NCBI GenBank assembly: GCA_023958095.1
Contig: JAMLGJ010000029.1
Span: 1-37,457 of the forward strand
Reading direction: 5' to 3'
Source: Microthrixaceae bacterium
GTDB lineage: Bacteria > Actinomycetota > Acidimicrobiia > Acidimicrobiales > Microtrichaceae
Length of the DNA stretch: 37,457 nucleotides
Part shown: positions 1 through 8,137 of the stretch, in pieces
How positions within the stretch are numbered: the first letter of the stretch is position 1
Layout of the letters: each line of letters begins with the position of its first letter
Notes under the pieces: generated by a model
Told to the model about the DNA's origin: nothing
Database searches by the model: none
Seen by the model: the letters and a program-made list of their open reading frames with translations, nothing else
Position numbers and translations under genes: made by a program

Positions 1-78
1 GATGAGGGTTTGCGGTTCGCGATTCGTGAGGGTGGTCGTACTGTGGGTGCTGGTCGGGTCACGAAGATCCTCAAGTAA
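1..78 (+). CDS. tuf: Elongation factor Tu, C-terminal end (partial)
   Basis: The first 26 codons read through to TAA at 76-78 and give the characteristic EF-Tu C-terminus (RFAIREGGRTVGAGRVTKIL, then K). This is the end of domain 3 of the GTPase that delivers aminoacyl-tRNA to the ribosome. The rest of the gene lies outside the window, presumably following fusA in the str operon. All five glycines in this piece use GGT and two of four arginines use CGT, whereas most downstream genes prefer GGC and CGC. That may be translational selection or transfer, and 26 codons are too few to decide. Confidence 0.93.
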   Translation, partial: DEGLRFAIREGGRTVGAGRVTKILK

Positions 79-123
79 CCGACACCGTCGAACAGGACAC
101 GGGCTCTCGGGCCCGGGCCGATC

Positions 124-154
124 GGAACGCCCCGGCTGCTGGCCGGGGCGTTCC
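124..154 (+). terminator. Hairpin terminator after tuf
   Basis: A perfect 13-bp G/C-rich inverted repeat (arms 124-136 and 142-154, five-base loop) begins 45 bases after the tuf stop. No T-run follows, as is common for actinobacterial terminators. It probably ends the str-operon transcript and separates tuf from the S10 cluster. Confidence 0.7.
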
Positions 155-264
155 CGCGTCCGGGGTGCGCGAGCATGGCCGCATGACCGCTCCGGTGAGC
201 ACCCGTCAGCGTTCGAGCTCCCGAGCCAGCCCTCGTGGCGCCGCGAACCTGATCAAGGGGGAAC

Positions 265-639
265 GTGATCACGGTGGATGAGGCTCGGGTCGACCGGTGG
301 CTGCACGCGGTGAGGCTCTGTCGCACCCGTTCGGCCGCAACGGATGCCTGCAGGGGTGGTCACGTGCGCGTCGGTGGCAAACCGGCAAAGCCCTCCGCGG
401 TCGTGCATGTCGGGGACATCGTGGAGCTGAAGGGACCCGGGCGCGTCCGAATCGTCGAGGTCACACGCGTGATCGACAAGCGCGTCGGAGCCCCGGTGGC
501 GGCAGAGTGCTATGAGGACCACAGTCCTCCGCCTCCACCGCGGGAGACCCTCGCCCCGGCAGGCGTCAGGGATCCGGGCTCGGGCAGGCCGACCAAGCGG
601 GACCGCCGTCAGATCGACCGGCTCCGCGGCCGCCGTTGA
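265..639 (+). CDS. S4-domain RNA-binding protein, Hsp15-like
   Basis: This 124-residue basic protein has an N-terminal S4 RNA-binding domain (about residues 8-60, with VDRWLHAVRLCRTRSAA and GHVRVGGKPAKPS). Its tail has a Pro stretch (PPPPPRE) followed by GRPTKRDRRQIDRL. That layout matches bacterial Hsp15 (HslR) homologues, which bind the 50S subunit carrying stalled peptidyl-tRNA. A role in ribosome rescue is family knowledge, not shown here. I chose GTG at 265 because AGGGGG lies at 256-261. A second in-frame GTG at 274 has wider spacing and is also possible. The gene sits alone between the tuf hairpin and rpsJ. Confidence 0.82.
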   Translation: MITVDEARVDRWLHAVRLCRTRSAATDACRGGHVRVGGKPAKPSAVVHVGDIVELKGPGRVRIVEVTRVIDKRVGAPVAAECYEDHSPPPPPRETLAPAGVRDPGSGRPTKRDRRQIDRLRGRR

Positions 640-822
640 CCGGTGGGATTCATCCCCGTTGACATCGAGGTGCGAATGCCCGATGCTGGGATCGCGCGGT
701 TGGTTTCGGGGTCCCGGCAGACGCGATCGACAGCAGCAGTCTCGTGAACCCGGACTCGGACCCTTCGGCGGATCTGGACAGCGACGCCATATTCCTCTCG
801 AGGCGATGAGCCGAAACCCGAG
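640..822. other. Non-coding gap with one promoter-like box
   Basis: No convincing gene is seen here. A TTGACA box at 659-664 is followed 17 bases later by GATGCT (682-687), which could form a weak promoter for the small membrane protein at 823. The -10 is poor, so this is only a suggestion. Confidence 0.25.
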
Positions 823-1194
823 ATGATGACAACCCGACCGCAGGATCCGGTCCCTGACCGGACATCCACCGGTGGCGCGATCGTCGGTCAGGTGGTCGCA
901 GCCGTCGCGTTTGCCGCCATGACGGGCTTCGTTGTCCTGGGCATCGGGTTCGGCCGGTCAACAGCCTGCACGAACGAATATTCCTGTTCGGGAACGATGT
1001 GCGACCCGTGCCGGGCCATCACGCTGACACTTGCAGTCGCGCACCTCGTCAACCTGGGCGTCTGTGGACTTGTGATCTGGTTGGTTCTTGGGCGTCGTGG
1101 CCGAGGGGGTTCGATAGCTGCGCAGGTTCTCGCCCTGGTTGCACTGGTGGTTGTGGTCATCTACCTGACCAGCCGCGGAGTCGTTTGGGGTTGA
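823..1194 (+). CDS. Small three-helix membrane protein, unknown function
   Basis: I do not recognise this 123-residue protein. It has three hydrophobic segments (about residues 19-43, 66-89 and 98-116). The loop between helices 2 and 3 is basic (GRRGRGGS) and probably cytoplasmic, which puts the loop between helices 1 and 2 outside. That outer loop holds four cysteines (49, 55, 60 and 63, the last two as CDPC), and Cys81 lies in helix 2. The spacing suggests disulfides or metal binding. ATG 823 is followed directly by a second ATG at 826, and no good ribosome binding site is visible. GC3-rich codon use supports real coding. Confidence 0.6.
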   Translation: MMTTRPQDPVPDRTSTGGAIVGQVVAAVAFAAMTGFVVLGIGFGRSTACTNEYSCSGTMCDPCRAITLTLAVAHLVNLGVCGLVIWLVLGRRGRGGSIAAQVLALVALVVVVIYLTSRGVVWG

Positions 1195-1239
1195 TCGGAT
1201 GACAGCGCCTGACCACCTCGGAGACCGGCGGAGGTGGGC

Positions 1240-1270
1240 TTGGCGGGACGGGGGAGTGTGCGTGTACAGT
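1240..1270 (+). promoter_or_regulatory. Candidate promoter for rpsJ
   Basis: TTGGCG (1240-1245) and TACAGT (1265-1270) are 19 bases apart; a one-base shift to TGGCGG gives 18. The predicted start near 1277 leaves a leader of about 98 nt that opens with a GCGCCG/CGGCGC hairpin (1279-1284 and 1292-1297). The same TACAGT -10 occurs at the rplC promoter. A TTGACA at 1304-1309 lacks a matching -10. Confidence 0.4.
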
Positions 1271-1374
1271 GACCCCCTGCGCCGGAGTGTTCGGCGCCGT
1301 TTCTTGACAGTCGATGACCAACGAGGGTGCGGCCGCTCGGGCTGCATCCGACAGCGCCCAGAGGACTCCCCCAA

Positions 1375-1695
1375 ATGGCAGCAGCACAGAAGATCCGGAT
1401 CCGCCTGAAGGCTTATGACCACGAGGTCATCGACCAGTCAACGAAGAAGATCGTCGAGACGGTCACCCGTACCCAGGCCGTGGTTCGTGGTCCGGTCCCG
1501 CTGCCCACCGAGAAGCACCGCTTCACGGTCATCCGCGGACCGTTCAAGGACAAGGACTCCCGCGAGCACTTCGAGATGCGCATCCACAAGCGCCTGATCG
1601 ACATCGTGGAGCCCAACCCGAAGACCGTCGACTCCCTGCAGCGCCTCGACCTGCCCGCCGGGGTCGACATCGAGATCAAGATCCAGGACGCCTAG
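1375..1695 (+). CDS. rpsJ: 30S ribosomal protein S10
   Basis: This 106-residue protein has the S10 sequence ([17 protein letters not shown] near the N-terminus, then [15 protein letters not shown] and [13 protein letters not shown]). S10 belongs to the 30S head and also acts in NusB-dependent antitermination. ATG 1375 follows GAGGAC by eight bases. An upstream in-frame ATG at 1327 would add 16 unlike residues and lacks a binding site. The gene is normally fused to rplC in one operon. Here it is followed by a convergent oxygenase gene, so it appears to be transcribed separately. Confidence 0.97.
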   Translation: MAAAQKIRIRLKAYDHEVIDQSTKKIVETVTRTQAVVRGPVPLPTEKHRFTVIRGPFKDKDSREHFEMRIHKRLIDIVEPNPKTVDSLQRLDLPAGVDIEIKIQDA

Positions 1696-1700
1696 ACCCT

Positions 1701-1748
1701 CCACCGGTTCGCCCCGGCTGCGCGCCGAAGCTCCCGCGGCACCGGTGG
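1701..1748. terminator. Possible bidirectional terminator, rpsJ and oxygenase
   Basis: Between the convergent stops of rpsJ (1695) and the oxygenase (1752), CCACCGGT (1701-1708) pairs perfectly with ACCGGTGG (1741-1748). The 32-base loop is G/C-rich and may fold further. It could stop transcription from both sides. There is no T-run. Confidence 0.4.
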
Positions 1749-1751
1749 CGC

Positions 1752-2771
1752 TCAGATCCCGGCGTCGTCGCGCAGTGCCGGGAACACCTTGGACACCTTC
1801 GACACGAGGTACTCGCCGTAGGTGCCGCGGAGCTCCGAGAGATCCGTGCCGTCCCACCTGCGCCGGGTCGCGGGGGAGGGAGTGGCCTCCGGTGCCAATG
1901 GCAGTTCCATGAGCTCCGTGTCCCACGAGGGGTCCAGGAAGAACGGGATGCTGATCCGGTCCTGCGTCGGGGTCCTGACCCGGTGGGGTGTCGCGCGGTA
2001 GCGGCCGGCGGTCATGCGTTCGAGCATGTCGCCCAGGTTGCACACCAGCGTTCCCGGCACCGGGTCCACCTCCACCCAGCCCCGGGGCGTGTGCACCTCG
2101 AGGCCCCCGGTGTGGTCCTGGTGCAACAGGGTCAACAGGCCGTAGTCGGTGTGTTCCCCGACTCCCCAGCTGCGTCCGGAGGGCTCCGGGTCGACCACGG
2201 CGGGGTAGTGGAACACCCGCATGAGCACCACCGGATCTCTGGTCACGTGCCGATCGAAGTGGTCCGGACCCAACCCCAGCGCGCTGCCCATGGCGGCCAA
2301 CAGCGCCCGCCCCAGCGTGTCGAGGGCCGCCATGGCCTCCAGCACCAGGCCTCGCAGGGCTTCTGGGCGCTCCGGGAAGAGGTTCGGTCCGTGCAGGGGC
2401 ACGCCGGTGGCCACCCTGGGGTCGCAGCGGTCCAGTTCGCGCCCGAAGTAGATGCCCTCCTTGTGGTCGGGCACCCCGCTGGTCAACTCGCCGCCGAGGG
2501 GGAACCAGCCGCGCCACGCCCTGCCGCCACGGTCCATGGAGACGAGCGACTTCTCCTCGGTGTCGAGCGCGAAGAACTCCCGCGACGCGAATTCGAGCTC
2601 GTCGAGCAGCCCGGGCCGCAGGCCGTGGCCGGTGACGAGGAACGCCCCGGTGCCACGGCAGGCCCGGTCGAGCTGCTCAGCGGCCAGGGCGCGGGCGCTC
2701 TCGAGCTCGCTTCCGGGAGCGGTCCGGGTGGCGCCGACCCAGGCCGAGATGTCGATCACCGGCACGTCCAT
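1752..2771 (-). CDS. Isopenicillin N synthase-like 2-oxoglutarate/Fe(II) oxygenase
   Basis: This 339-residue protein shows the two parts of the family: an N-terminal DIOX_N-like region (VPVIDIS near the start, GAFLVTGHG at 42-50) and a C-terminal jelly-roll oxygenase domain. The iron ligands are visible as His207-x-Asp209 (GEHTDYGLL) and His263 (ATPHRV). The co-substrate motif RIS at 272-274 also fits. The enzyme should hydroxylate or otherwise oxidise a small molecule using Fe(II), O2 and 2-oxoglutarate, but the substrate cannot be told. The start ATG at 2771 precedes [10 protein letters not shown] longer open frame reaches 2903 but runs through the rplC promoter. No Shine-Dalgarno is evident. 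The gene lies between rpsJ and rplC on the opposite strand. Confidence 0.9.
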   Translation of the reverse strand: MDVPVIDISAWVGATRTAPGSELESARALAAEQLDRACRGTGAFLVTGHGLRPGLLDELEFASREFFALDTEEKSLVSMDRGGRAWRGWFPLGGELTSGVPDHKEGIYFGRELDRCDPRVATGVPLHGPNLFPERPEALRGLVLEAMAALDTLGRALLAAMGSALGLGPDHFDRHVTRDPVVLMRVFHYPAVVDPEPSGRSWGVGEHTDYGLLTLLHQDHTGGLEVHTPRGWVEVDPVPGTLVCNLGDMLERMTAGRYRATPHRVRTPTQDRISIPFFLDPSWDTELMELPLAPEATPSPATRRRWDGTDLSELRGTYGEYLVSKVSKVFPALRDDAGI

Positions 2772-2796
2772 CGGGGCGACGGTACCGCATGCCATT

Positions 2797-2824
2797 TTGC
2801 GGGCGGGCCGGGCACTGGTACAGT
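2797..2824 (+). promoter_or_regulatory. Candidate promoter for the rplC operon
   Basis: TTGCGG (2797-2802) and TACAGT (2819-2824) are 16 bases apart, with TGG just before the -10. Transcription would start near 2831, divergent from the oxygenase gene whose start is at 2771. This gives the rplC cluster its own promoter after separation from rpsJ. Confidence 0.5.
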
Positions 2825-2830
2825 CGTGCA

Positions 2831-3109
2831 GTCGCCCCGCAGCCCTGCTGGGGGGAAACGTCCGAAGTTCCGACCTGCATTCGGGCGGAGCGCCACCGGC
2901 CACAGCGCCGGAGCCTCCCGCTCATTGGGTTGGGCCACCGTGCAACCGACGTCCGCCGAGGCCCGCGCATGCGGGAACCGGGCGGCAAAACCGAATCGTC
3001 GCTCCGCCGGGCAAGCCCTGCGGAGCGTTTGCGTGAAGTGGCACAACCCTCCTCCGCCAAGCCGGGTGCTGCCGCTTCACCTTCAGGGATTGTCACAAAG
3101 GACAAGCCG
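2831..3109 (+). promoter_or_regulatory. Long structured 5' leader of rplC
   Basis: About 280 nt separate the predicted start site from rplC, and I see no gene on either strand. Three stable hairpins cluster near the gene. The first pairs 2962-2966 with 2971-2975. The second pairs 3000-3007 with 3020-3027, an 8-bp stem capped by GGG/CCC around CAAG. The third pairs 3033-3043 with 3070-3080, 11 bp with one G-T pair. The AAAGGA binding site (3097-3102) follows the last stem by 16 bases. Autoregulation by L3, L4 or another protein of the operon is possible by analogy with the E. coli S10 leader, but this is inference. Confidence 0.45.
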
Positions 3110-3766
3110 ATGGCGAACAAGGCAATAGTTGGAGAGAAGCTGGGCATGACCCAGGTCTGGGACGACGAGAACAAGGTCGTGCCCGTGACCGTGCTTCGCG
3201 TCGCTCCGGCCCGAGTCGTGCAGGTGCGCACCCCCGAGAAGGACGGATACAGCGCGCTTCAGGTGACATACGGCCACAAGGACCCCAAGAAGCTGACCAA
3301 GGGGCTGGCAGGCCACTACGCGTCCGCGGGTGTCGAGCCGGGCAGGAAGCTCGTCGAGCTGCGCCTCGATGACATCAGCGGGTTCGAGGTCGGCCAGGAG
3401 ATCGGCGCCGACACCTTCGAAGCCGGTGAGGCCATCGACGTCACCGCCGTGTCGAAGGGCAAGGGCTTCGCCGGCACGATGAAGCGCCACGGTTTCGCCG
3501 GACAGGGTGCATCCCACGGCGCACACCGTGTGCACCGCAAGCCCGGGGCGGTCGGCCAGTGCGCCACGCCCTCACGGGTCTTCAAGGGCACGCGCATGGC
3601 AGGGCGCATGGGTGGCAAGAACGTCACGACGCTCAACCTCGAGGTGGTGCGCAGCGACCCGGACCAGCAGGTGGTGCTGGTCAAGGGTGCGGTGCCCGGC
3701 CCCAAGGGTGGGGTCGTCTTCGTCCGCAACGCCGTGAAGGGCCCGATCACAGAAGGGGCTTCCTGA
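3110..3766 (+). CDS. rplC: 50S ribosomal protein L3
   Basis: The 218-residue product starts [17 protein letters not shown] and contains the L3 signature region ([20 protein letters not shown] and a nearby GTRMAGRMG). L3 nucleates 50S assembly and reaches towards the peptidyl transferase centre. ATG 3110 lies seven bases after AAAGGA. The open frame extends about 107 codons upstream, but that part has no L3 character and overlaps the predicted promoter and leader. The stop shares a base with the rplD start (TGATG). This is the first gene of a long, tightly coupled cluster. Confidence 0.97.
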   Translation: MANKAIVGEKLGMTQVWDDENKVVPVTVLRVAPARVVQVRTPEKDGYSALQVTYGHKDPKKLTKGLAGHYASAGVEPGRKLVELRLDDISGFEVGQEIGADTFEAGEAIDVTAVSKGKGFAGTMKRHGFAGQGASHGAHRVHRKPGAVGQCATPSRVFKGTRMAGRMGGKNVTTLNLEVVRSDPDQQVVLVKGAVPGPKGGVVFVRNAVKGPITEGAS

Positions 3767-4392
3767 TGCCAACCGTCACGCTGCACGCATCCGCCGGTGG
3801 CTCGGCCGGACAGGTCGACCTCGCGGAGGAGATCTTCGGCATCGAGCCGAACGTCGCGGTGATGCACCAGGTGGTCACCGCCCAGCTGGCCGCCAAGCGC
3901 GCCGGCACCCAGTCGACCAAGACACGCCGCGAGGTGGCCGGTGGCGGGGCGAAGCCCTACCGCCAGAAGGGCACCGGCAACGCCCGTCAGGGTTCCATCA
4001 CCGCACCGCACTACCGGGGCGGCGGCGTGGCACTCGGCCCCAAGCCGCGTTCCTACGCCCAGCGCACACCCAAGAAGATGAAGGCCCTGGCCCTGCGCTC
4101 CGCGCTGTCGGACCGTGCCGCCGACGACAAGGTCGTCGTGGTGGACTCCTTCGGATTCGACACCCCCAGCACCAAGGCCGCCATCAAGCTGCTAGCCGAC
4201 CTGGGGGTCGACGGTCGGGCGCTGGTGGTCGTGGGCGCCGATGACAGCGCTGCCCAGCTCTCTTTCCGCAACCTGCCCGAGGTGCACGTCGTGGCTGCGG
4301 GAGAGCTCAACACCTACGACGTGCTCGTGAGCGACTACGTCGTGTTCAGCAGCGAGACGCTGCCGACCACCAGCCAGGAGGACGACCAGTGA
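3766..4392 (+). CDS. rplD: 50S ribosomal protein L4
   Basis: The 208-residue protein contains the L4 extended loop that lines the exit tunnel ([18 protein letters not shown], then [19 protein letters not shown]). In E. coli L4 represses the S10 operon, so it is a candidate ligand for the rplC leader, although no such role is shown here. The start overlaps the rplC stop and the last four bases overlap rplW, so translation is probably coupled. Confidence 0.97.
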   Translation: MPTVTLHASAGGSAGQVDLAEEIFGIEPNVAVMHQVVTAQLAAKRAGTQSTKTRREVAGGGAKPYRQKGTGNARQGSITAPHYRGGGVALGPKPRSYAQRTPKKMKALALRSALSDRAADDKVVVVDSFGFDTPSTKAAIKLLADLGVDGRALVVVGADDSAAQLSFRNLPEVHVVAAGELNTYDVLVSDYVVFSSETLPTTSQEDDQ

Positions 4393-4682
4393 AGGACCCA
4401 CGCGACGTCGTCATCCGCCCCGTGGTCTCCGAGCAGTCCTACTCACTGCTCGACGAGGGCGTGTACACCTTCGAGGTGGACCCCGGGGCGACCAAGCCCG
4501 AGATCCGCGACGCCGTGCAGGCCATCTGGCCCGGTGTCAAGGTGCTCAAGGTCAACACGCTCAACCGCAAGGGCAAGCGGATCCGCAACCGCCGTGCGTT
4601 CACCTACGGCCGTCGCCCCGACACCAAGCGGGCCATCGTGACTCTCGCCGATGGCTCCATCGACCTGTTCGAGGGGAACTGA
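4389..4682 (+). CDS. rplW: 50S ribosomal protein L23
   Basis: This 97-residue protein has the L23 pattern ([18 protein letters not shown], then [18 protein letters not shown]). L23 sits at the tunnel exit and docks trigger factor and SRP. The GTG start at 4389 overlaps the rplD stop by four bases (GTGA). Length is normal for the family. Confidence 0.96.
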   Translation: MKDPRDVVIRPVVSEQSYSLLDEGVYTFEVDPGATKPEIRDAVQAIWPGVKVLKVNTLNRKGKRIRNRRAFTYGRRPDTKRAIVTLADGSIDLFEGN

Positions 4683-4684
4683 TC

Positions 4685-5521
4685 ATGGGAGTACGCAAGC
4701 GCAAGCCCACGAGCCCCGGGCGCCGGTTCCAGACCTCGGCGGACTTCTCCGAGCTGACCACCGATCGCCCCGAGAAGTCCCTGCTGGCTCCCAAGAACCG
4801 CACGGGTGGCCGCAACAACTACGGACGCAAGACCAGCCGCCACCGCGGCGGGGGCCACAAGCGCCAGTACCGGGTGATCGACTTCAAGCGCCGCAAGGAC
4901 GGCGTGCCGGCCAGGGTCGCCTCGATCGAGTACGACCCGAACCGCACCTGTCGCATCGCGCTGCTGCACTACGCGGATGGCGAGAAGCGCTACATCATCG
5001 CTCCGCGCGACCTGTCGGTGGGCGACACCGTCCAGTCCGGCCATGGTGCCGAGATCCGCGCCGGCAACGCACTGCCGTTGCGGTTCATCCCGGTGGGCAC
5101 GATCGTGCACAACGTCGAGCTGCAGCCCGGGGCCGGGGCCAAGATGGCCCGCTCCGCCGGTGCGAGCGTGCAGCTCGTGGCCAAGGAGGGCGACTTCGCC
5201 ACCCTGCGCCTTCCCTCGACCGAGATGCGCCGTGTGCCCATGGACTGCCGGGCGACCGTTGGTGTGGTCGGCAACTCCGAGCACGACCTGGTCAAGGTCG
5301 GCAAGGCGGGTCGCAACCGTTGGAAGGGCGTGCGACCCCAGACACGTGGTGTCGCCATGAACCCCGTCGACCACCCCCACGGCGGTGGTGAGGGCAAGAC
5401 CTCCGGTGGACGCCACCCGGTCTCGCCCTGGGGCAAGCCCGAGGGTCGCACCCGCGACACCAACAAGCCGTCACAGAAGCTGATCGTCCGACGCCGCCGC
5501 ACCCGCGGCTCGCGCCGCTGA
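4685..5521 (+). CDS. rplB: 50S ribosomal protein L2
   Basis: The 278-residue protein carries the conserved L2 segments [19 protein letters not shown] near residue 40 and [20 protein letters not shown] near the C-terminus, including the histidine-bearing loop near the peptidyl transferase centre. L2 helps join the subunits. ATG 4685 follows the rplW stop by two bases, and length is typical. Confidence 0.98.
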   Translation: MGVRKRKPTSPGRRFQTSADFSELTTDRPEKSLLAPKNRTGGRNNYGRKTSRHRGGGHKRQYRVIDFKRRKDGVPARVASIEYDPNRTCRIALLHYADGEKRYIIAPRDLSVGDTVQSGHGAEIRAGNALPLRFIPVGTIVHNVELQPGAGAKMARSAGASVQLVAKEGDFATLRLPSTEMRRVPMDCRATVGVVGNSEHDLVKVGKAGRNRWKGVRPQTRGVAMNPVDHPHGGGEGKTSGGRHPVSPWGKPEGRTRDTNKPSQKLIVRRRRTRGSRR

Positions 5522-5534
5522 GGAGTAAGAACCG

Positions 5535-5813
5535 ATGCCACGCAGCCTGAAGAAGGGTCCCTTCGTGGACGAGCACCTGCTCGCCAAGGTGGATGCCCTC
5601 AACGAGTCCGGTCAGAAGAACGTGATCAAGACCTGGTCGCGGCGCTCCACGATCATCCCCGACATGGTCGGACACACGATCGCGGTGCACGACGGCCGCA
5701 AGCACGTCCCGGTGTACGTGACCGAATCCATGGTCGGGCACAAGCTCGGCGAGTTCGCACCCACCCGCACCTTCAAGTTCCATGCCGGCCAGGAGCGGGG
5801 AGCCCGGCGATGA
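5535..5813 (+). CDS. rpsS: 30S ribosomal protein S19
   Basis: This 92-residue protein begins [16 protein letters not shown] and contains [20 protein letters not shown], both diagnostic for S19, which binds with S13 in the 30S head. GAGGAG at 5520-5525 serves ATG 5535. The stop overlaps the rplV start by four bases. Confidence 0.97.
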   Translation: MPRSLKKGPFVDEHLLAKVDALNESGQKNVIKTWSRRSTIIPDMVGHTIAVHDGRKHVPVYVTESMVGHKLGEFAPTRTFKFHAGQERGARR

Positions 5814-6529
5814 GCACCGGAATCGACGCGGTGCGCACCAACGAGGTGCCCGGTGTCCGCGCACGCCTGAGCCATGCGAGGTTCTCCGCCTACAAGGCCC
5901 GCGAGGTGCTCGACCTGGTCCGCGGGGAGCCGGTGGCCGAGGCCCGCACGATCCTCGACCTTTGCGACCGCGACGCCGCGCTGCCGATCGCGAAACTGCT
6001 CGACTCCGCTGTGGCCAACGCGGCCAACAACAACGACATCCCGCCCGAGGAGCTGTTCGTCGGGGCCTGCTACGCGGACGAGGGTCCGACCCTCAAGCGC
6101 TGGAGGCCACGTGCACGTGGTCGTGCCACCCGCATCCGCAAGCGCACCTGTCACATCACGGTGATCGTCAGCCGATTCAGCCCCGAGGAGATGGAGGAGC
6201 GGCGCGCACGTGACGAGCAGCGCGGCCGCAAGACCTCCGATGCACGCGCCGAGCGTGCACGCCGCGTGGCCCGCAGCCGTGCCGCGGCGGAGGAGGGCGC
6301 CGACACCGACGAGGTGGAGGAGGCCGAGCAGATCGCGGAGGCAACCGCCGAGGCCGGCACCGACGACGCAGTCGTCGAGCAGGCAGCGGCCGACGCAGCT
6401 GTCGAGCAGGCAGCGGCCGACGCAGCTGTCGAAGAGGCGGCGTCCGACGAGGCTGGGGAAGCCGCGGCCGACGCAGCAGCAGAAGACGAAGCGGCTACCG
6501 AGGACGCAGAGACCGAGGAGAACAGCTGA
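5810..6529 (+). CDS. rplV: 50S ribosomal protein L22 with long acidic tail
   Basis: Residues 15-123 form an ordinary L22 ([17 protein letters not shown], then tunnel-loop residues around [20 protein letters not shown]). L22 lines the nascent-peptide tunnel. The protein is 239 residues long, roughly twice the usual 110-130. After a basic stretch (129-157), residues 161-239 are almost entirely Ala, Glu and Asp. Part of this tail consists of nine-residue repeats (VEQAAADAA) encoded by identical 27-bp units. The frame is continuous and ends with TGA overlapping the rpsC ATG, so the tail is unlikely to be an error. Its function is unknown. Confidence 0.96.
   Translation: MSTGIDAVRTNEVPGVRARLSHARFSAYKAREVLDLVRGEPVAEARTILDLCDRDAALPIAKLLDSAVANAANNNDIPPEELFVGACYADEGPTLKRWRPRARGRATRIRKRTCHITVIVSRFSPEEMEERRARDEQRGRKTSDARAERARRVARSRAAAEEGADTDEVEEAEQIAEATAEAGTDDAVVEQAAADAAVEQAAADAAVEEAASDEAGEAAADAAAEDEAATEDAETEENS
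6374..6454 (+). repeat. 27-bp tandem repeat in the rplV tail
   Basis: Two identical 27-bp units (6374-6400 and 6401-6427) are followed by a diverged third (6428-6454). Each encodes one nine-residue Ala/Glu block of the L22 tail. Because the unit is a multiple of three, copy-number changes would keep the frame. Confidence 0.85.
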
Positions 6530-7470
6530 TGGGCCAGAAGGTCAACCCCTACGGGTTCCGACTCGGTGTCACAACCGACTGGAAGTCGCGTTGGTTCGCC
6601 GACCGCGAGGAGTACGTGGACTACCTCGTCGAGGACTGGAAGATCCGCGACTACCTGATGAACAAGCTGCCCAACGCAGCGATCAGCCGCATCGAGGTCG
6701 AGCGCACCCGTGACCGGCTGCGCATCGACGTGCACACCGCCCGGCCCGGCATCGTCATCGGGCGTCGCGGCGCCCAGGCCGACGAGCTGCGCTCCGACCT
6801 CTCCAGGATGACCGGCAACCCGAAGGTGCAGCTGAACATCCAGGAGATCAAGCAGCCCGAGCTCGACGCGGCGCTCATCGCCCAGGGTGTGGCCGACCAG
6901 CTCGCCAACCGGATCGCCTTCCGCCGTGCCATGAAGCGGGCGGTCCAGAACGCACAGAAGGCCGGTGCCCTCGGCATCCGGGTGCAGTGCTCGGGTCGCC
7001 TGGGTGGCGCCGAGATGAGCCGCACCGAGTGGTACCGCGAAGGTCGGGTGCCGCTGCACACCCTGCGCGCCGACATCGACTACGGGTTCCGCGAGGCCCG
7101 CACCACCGCCGGACGCATCGGCGTGAAGGTGTGGATCTACAAGGGCGACATCCTGCCCTACAAGGCCGTCAACGAGGACAAGATCTCCAAGGAAGCGGCG
7201 ATGGCGGTCGGCGAGAGCGCCACGGCCCCCGACCGGCCCAAGGTCGTGTCCACCCGCAAGGCACCCGCCGCACCCGCGCCGGCCCCCGCCCAGGCCGAGC
7301 AGCCGGCCGAGCCGGCTGAGGCCCCCGCCGAGTCCGAGGAGGAGATCAAGCCCCTCGTCGGAGAGGCAGACCCCGAGTTCGAGCGTCTCCTGGCCGAGGA
7401 GGAGGCCATCGAGGCCTCCACCAAGGAGCACCACGAGGCGCCGCACTTCCGACCGGGAGATCCTGACTGA
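6529..7470 (+). CDS. rpsC: 30S ribosomal protein S3 with C-terminal extension
   Basis: The 313-residue protein begins [20 protein letters not shown] and has the type II KH domain ([14 protein letters not shown]) and the C-terminal S3 domain ([20 protein letters not shown], then [16 protein letters not shown]). S3 lies at the mRNA entry site. Bacterial S3 is usually 210-275 residues. Here, from about residue 225 on, there is a Pro/Ala-rich linker and then an acidic segment ([20 protein letters not shown]). It directly follows rplV, which also has an acidic tail. Confidence 0.97.
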   Translation: MGQKVNPYGFRLGVTTDWKSRWFADREEYVDYLVEDWKIRDYLMNKLPNAAISRIEVERTRDRLRIDVHTARPGIVIGRRGAQADELRSDLSRMTGNPKVQLNIQEIKQPELDAALIAQGVADQLANRIAFRRAMKRAVQNAQKAGALGIRVQCSGRLGGAEMSRTEWYREGRVPLHTLRADIDYGFREARTTAGRIGVKVWIYKGDILPYKAVNEDKISKEAAMAVGESATAPDRPKVVSTRKAPAAPAPAPAQAEQPAEPAEAPAESEEEIKPLVGEADPEFERLLAEEEAIEASTKEHHEAPHFRPGDPD

Positions 7471-7886
7471 TGTTGATGCCCAAGAAGGTCAAGCACCGCA
7501 AGCACCACCGCGGCCGCACCAAGGGGAACGCCAAGGGCGGCACGACGGTCACCCAGGGCGAGTACGGAATCATGGCCCTCGAGCCGGGCTGGATAACCGC
7601 CCGCCAGATCGAGGCCGCCCGTATCGCGATGACCCGCCACATCAAGCGTGGCGGCAAGGTCTGGATCAACATCTTCCCCGACAAGCCCGTCACCCAGAAG
7701 CCCGCCGAGACCCGCATGGGTTCGGGCAAGGGCAACCCCGAACGCTGGGTCGCCGTCATCAAGCCCGGGCGTGTCATGTTCGAGCTCTCCTACCCGGAGG
7801 AGACCGTCGCCCGAGCGGCGCTCGACCGGGCGATCCAGAAGCTGCCGATCAAGGCCAAGATCATCGACCGTGAGGAGGGATTCTGA
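7470..7886 (+). CDS. rplP: 50S ribosomal protein L16
   Basis: This 138-residue protein starts [19 protein letters not shown], the usual L16 N-terminus, which supports ATG 7470 over the in-frame ATG 7476. [19 protein letters not shown] is the conserved L16 segment near the A-site tRNA elbow. TGATG overlaps join it to rpsC and rpmC. Confidence 0.97.
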   Translation: MLMPKKVKHRKHHRGRTKGNAKGGTTVTQGEYGIMALEPGWITARQIEAARIAMTRHIKRGGKVWINIFPDKPVTQKPAETRMGSGKGNPERWVAVIKPGRVMFELSYPEETVARAALDRAIQKLPIKAKIIDREEGF

Positions 7887-8137
7887 TGGCACGTGAACCC
7901 CTCGCCGCGATGGGCACCGACGAGCTGGTGAACCGGCTCGCGGAGGAGAAGGAGCGTCTGTTCAAGCTCCGGTTCCAGATCGCCACCGGCCAGCTCGAGA
8001 ACTCTGCGGCCATCGGGGCCGCACGCAAGGACATCGCCCGCCTCCAAACCGAGTTGCGGGCACGTGAGATCGCCGCTGCGGAAGCTGCGGCGCAGGAGTC
8101 AGCCGCTGCGGATGCCGCGGCCGGAGGTGCGTCATGA
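7886..8137 (+). CDS. rpmC: 50S ribosomal protein L29
   Basis: The 83-residue product has the two-helix L29 fold pattern (MGTDELVNRLAEEKERLFKL, then ARKDIARLQTELRARE). L29 sits by L23 at the tunnel exit. An Ala-rich tail of about 20 residues makes it longer than the common 60-70. The stop overlaps the rpsQ start by four bases. Confidence 0.95.
   Translation: MAREPLAAMGTDELVNRLAEEKERLFKLRFQIATGQLENSAAIGAARKDIARLQTELRAREIAAAEAAAQESAAADAAAGGAS

Noticed and set aside
1327..1374. ATG 1327 as rpsJ start
   Set aside because: The 16 extra residues do not resemble S10, and GAGGAC is placed for ATG 1375.
2789..3109. N-terminal extension of L3 from an in-frame ATG at 2789
   Set aside because: It would run across the promoter and hairpins, and L3 proteins begin at MANK or equivalent.
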